From CAZAQS01 sp964486825 (GTDB lineage: Bacteria; Chloroflexota; Anaerolineae; Anaerolineales; UBA4823): DNA of 6,940 nt. The DNA lies in NCBI GenBank assembly GCA_964486825.1, contig CAZAQS010000252.1:1-6940 (forward strand), written 5' to 3'. Under the pieces are notes generated by a model. It was not told where the DNA came from. It worked only from the letters and a program-made list of their open reading frames with translations, and searched no databases. Shown piece after piece: positions 5,189 through 6,940 of the stretch (position 1 is its first letter; the number at the start of each line of letters is the position of its first letter). Both the position numbers and the translations under genes were made by a program.

Positions 5189-6385
5189 ATGAGCACTGAA
5201 ATCAACACAAAATTAGATTGGGTTCAAGAGGAGATACAGAGTTTAAAAGAGGCTGGACTTTACAACCGCATACGGACCTTGAGCTCCCCCCAGGGCGCCT
5301 GGCTGGTAGTGGATGGAAAGCGAGCACTTAACTTCTGCTCCAATAACTACCTGGGTCTAGCGAACCACCCGCGTATCGTTCAGGCTGCCAAGGAATCCGT
5401 CGACCAGTATGGGGTAGGCCCGGCGGCAGTACGGACTATCGCCGGTACTATGGATTTGCACCTGGATCTGGAACGCCGACTGGCAGCTTTCAAAGGAGTA
5501 CAGGCCGCCATCACCTTTCAATCCGGGTTTACCGCAAACCTGGCCGCTATCCCAGCCCTGGTGGGGAAAGAGGACGCTATTGTCTCGGATGAGCTCAATC
5601 ATGCCAGCATAATCGACGGAAGCCGCTTATCCGGCGCCCGTATCCTTCGTTATTCTCACTGTGATACTGGCGACCTGGAGCGGGTACTCCGAGAAAATCG
5701 CGCCTCCTATCCTCGGATCCTGGTGATCACGGATGGCGTTTTCAGTATGGATGGGGATATGGCTCCCCTGGATGAAATTTACAAGGTTACGCAGCAGTAT
5801 AATGCCATTTTGATGGTAGACGACGCCCACGGTGAGGGTGTAGTCGGCAAGGGTGGGCGTGGTATTGTAGATCATTTCGGATTGCATGGGAAAGTAGATG
5901 TGGAAGTGGGAACCCTCTCAAAGGCTTTTGGGGTTGTCGGAGGCGTGGTAGCTGGGAACCCGCTGGTCGTTGAATGGCTACGCCAACGCGGCCGCCCGTT
6001 CCTGTTTTCATCAGCAATGACAGTCCCCGACGTGGCTGCCTGCCTGGCAGCCGTGGACATCCTGGAAGAATCGACCGAGTTGGTCGACAGGCTATGGGAG
6101 AATACCCGCTATTTCAAGGCTGAGATGAAAAACCTGGGTTTCGATATCGGGAAGAGTGTGACCCCCATCACTCCTATCATGCTTGGAGAAGCCCCCCTGG
6201 CTCAGCAATTCAGCCGTGAGCTCTTCGAGGCCGGCGTATTCGCCATGGCCATCGGTTTCCCCACTGTTCCACGTGGCAAAGCCCGCATCCGGGTGATGAT
6301 TTCCGCTTCACACGCCAGGGAAGACCTGGACCAAGGCCTGGAAGCGTTCGCTTCGGTAGGGCGAAAGTTGGGTGTGATTGGCTGA
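5189..6385 (+). CDS. kbl: Glycine C-acetyltransferase (2-amino-3-ketobutyrate CoA ligase)
   Basis: A 398-residue PLP enzyme of the alpha-oxoamine synthase family. It interconverts glycine plus acetyl-CoA and 2-amino-3-ketobutyrate plus CoA, the second step of threonine breakdown through threonine dehydrogenase. Visible motifs are LNFCSNNYLGLANHP (47-61), SDELNHASIIDGSRL (133-147, with H138 stacking on PLP), TDGVFSMDGD (181-190) and VDDAHGEGVVG (210-220, D211 and H214). GTLSKAF follows with the PLP Schiff-base lysine K245. RPFLFSSA and the end RKLGVIG also resemble Kbl closely, and the length equals that of E. coli Kbl. The ATG at 5189 is chosen over a GTG at 5183 that would sit inside the ribosome site. 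No threonine dehydrogenase gene is in the window. BioF or another oxoamine synthase is a less likely alternative. Confidence 0.9.
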   Translation: MSTEINTKLDWVQEEIQSLKEAGLYNRIRTLSSPQGAWLVVDGKRALNFCSNNYLGLANHPRIVQAAKESVDQYGVGPAAVRTIAGTMDLHLDLERRLAAFKGVQAAITFQSGFTANLAAIPALVGKEDAIVSDELNHASIIDGSRLSGARILRYSHCDTGDLERVLRENRASYPRILVITDGVFSMDGDMAPLDEIYKVTQQYNAILMVDDAHGEGVVGKGGRGIVDHFGLHGKVDVEVGTLSKAFGVVGGVVAGNPLVVEWLRQRGRPFLFSSAMTVPDVAACLAAVDILEESTELVDRLWENTRYFKAEMKNLGFDIGKSVTPITPIMLGEAPLAQQFSRELFEAGVFAMAIGFPTVPRGKARIRVMISASHAREDLDQGLEAFASVGRKLGVIG

Positions 6386-6388
6386 GAT

Positions 6389-6853
6389 TTAACTGGTAAG
6401 CCCCTGCTGGAGTTGCCTCCAGGAAGCAGCAAAATGCTCGATCCGCTTACGGATATACCAGATACCCGGATCGGCCACCTGCCTGCCCTGCTTGATCATC
6501 TGCATGGCTTCGTCTGGTGAATGCCCAAGCGCAATCAGGATGGATGTCCCGATCGCAACAGCCCGGTGCACGCCATGATGGCAATGGGTATAAACTGCCA
6601 GTCCGCTTTGCAGGGTCTCCATAGCTGCATCTACCCCTTCATGTAGCTTCTGGATCGAGATCGGAAAAAACGGGCTGTCTACACTCGGAAGCCACAGTAC
6701 ACGCATGGGCGGGTCATGCCGGTCAGGATACGGGCGTCTCTCGAAGCGCATATTGATAACCAATCCAACTCCCAGGTCACGCAAAGTGGGATAATCTTCA
6801 GAACGGGGGGTTGTACCAATATAGAGGAAATCGGTAATTTTAGAGAAGTTCAT
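6389..6853 (-). CDS. Dual-specificity-type (Cys-based) protein phosphatase
   Basis: A 154-residue compact phosphatase. The N-terminal DFLYIGTTPRSED (8-20) is a typical dual-specificity start. The general-acid loop may use D59 (SVDSPFFP). The catalytic HCX5R loop is at 90-97 (HCHHGVHR), with nucleophile C91 and R97. The residue after the arginine is Ala rather than the usual Ser or Thr. Family members remove phosphate from phosphotyrosine, phosphoserine or phosphothreonine, and some act on phosphoinositides, RNA or other phosphoesters, so the substrate is open. The gene is convergent with kbl; the stop codons are 3 bp apart. No Shine-Dalgarno sequence precedes the ATG, but an extended -10 box lies 6 nt upstream, pointing to a leaderless mRNA. 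Confidence 0.88.
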   Translation of the reverse strand: MNFSKITDFLYIGTTPRSEDYPTLRDLGVGLVINMRFERRPYPDRHDPPMRVLWLPSVDSPFFPISIQKLHEGVDAAMETLQSGLAVYTHCHHGVHRAVAIGTSILIALGHSPDEAMQMIKQGRQVADPGIWYIRKRIEHFAASWRQLQQGLTS

Positions 6854-6859
6854 ACAAAA

Positions 6860-6868
6860 ATATTACCA
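6860..6868 (-). promoter_or_regulatory. Extended -10 promoter directly before the phosphatase start
   Basis: On the minus strand TGG-TAATAT (6868-6860) fits TGn-TANNNT. It is separated from the ATG at 6853 by TTTTGT (6 nt), the same spacing as the DUF951 promoter. Initiation would fall at or next to the ATG. No clear -35 element is visible. Confidence 0.45.
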
Positions 6869-6903
6869 CAAGAAGAACGAAATGGTCTTTTTCCCTGAAC
6901 CTA

Positions 6904-6939
6904 TTAATTTTTCAATTCCAATACAGCCGCGCCTTCGCT
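6904..6939 (-). CDS. Possible C-terminal end of another minus-strand gene (cut by window edge)
   Basis: Read on the minus strand, the last bases give SEGAAVLELKN followed by TAA at 6906-6904, which looks like a natural protein C-terminus. If real, the gene ends 50 bp before the phosphatase start. Only 11 codons are visible, so family and function cannot be given. An opposing plus-strand frame from an ATG at 6882 also stays open to the edge, without a good ribosome site, and is less convincing. Confidence 0.3.
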   Translation of the reverse strand, partial: SEGAAVLELKN

Positions 6940-6940
6940 A

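Noticed and set aside
6341..6354. Inverted repeat GAAGCG-TT-CGCTTC as a terminator for kbl or the phosphatase
   Set aside because: It is inside the kbl coding sequence, the stem is short and no T-run follows on either strand.

Overview
The window looks like a chromosomal segment of a Chloroflexota bacterium, probably Anaerolineae-like. This is inferred from gene content, not from a marker gene. The pointers are a lipoprotein that joins an NBR1-type four-tryptophan domain to Thr/Pro-rich linkers, a DUF951 protein upstream of a GT28-type glycosyltransferase, and a PGI/PMI-type sugar isomerase. Base composition looks even across the genes, and I see no mobile element, tRNA, rRNA, CRISPR array or prophage gene.

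Layout. Two gene groups diverge from a 51 bp intergenic region at 2828-2878. Leftward (minus strand) runs a tightly packed set: DUF951 protein (2827-2633), MGDG-synthase/UgtP-like glycosyltransferase (2636-1494), NBR1-domain lipoprotein (1494-346) and the first 93 codons of a bifunctional phosphoglucose/phosphomannose isomerase (280-1, running off the left edge). The first two junctions are a 4 bp ATGA overlap and a 1 bp TAG/GTG overlap. The theme is sugar supply, glycolipid or envelope synthesis and a surface lipoprotein. Rightward (plus strand) runs an M50 site-2-protease-like membrane metalloprotease (2879-3544), an HD-domain hydrolase (3541-4140), a TyrA-fold dehydrogenase (4150-5142) and glycine C-acetyltransferase (5189-6385). 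A dual-specificity-type phosphatase gene (6853-6389, minus) ends 3 bp from the end of that group, tail to tail. The last 37 bases may hold the C-terminus of another minus-strand gene.

The points most worth a second look are these. (1) The TyrA-like protein has an intact Rossmann motif, but most of the residues that bind or act on prephenate appear replaced, so its substrate is probably something else. (2) The divergent intergenic region holds a near-perfect 23 bp palindrome whose two arms are both extended -10 boxes (TGn-TATAAT) facing outward. (3) Both minus-strand genes that start a transcription unit (DUF951 and the phosphatase) lack a Shine-Dalgarno sequence and carry an extended -10 box exactly 6 nt before the ATG, which predicts leaderless mRNAs. 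Genes inside the units mostly have a Shine-Dalgarno sequence or stop/start coupling.
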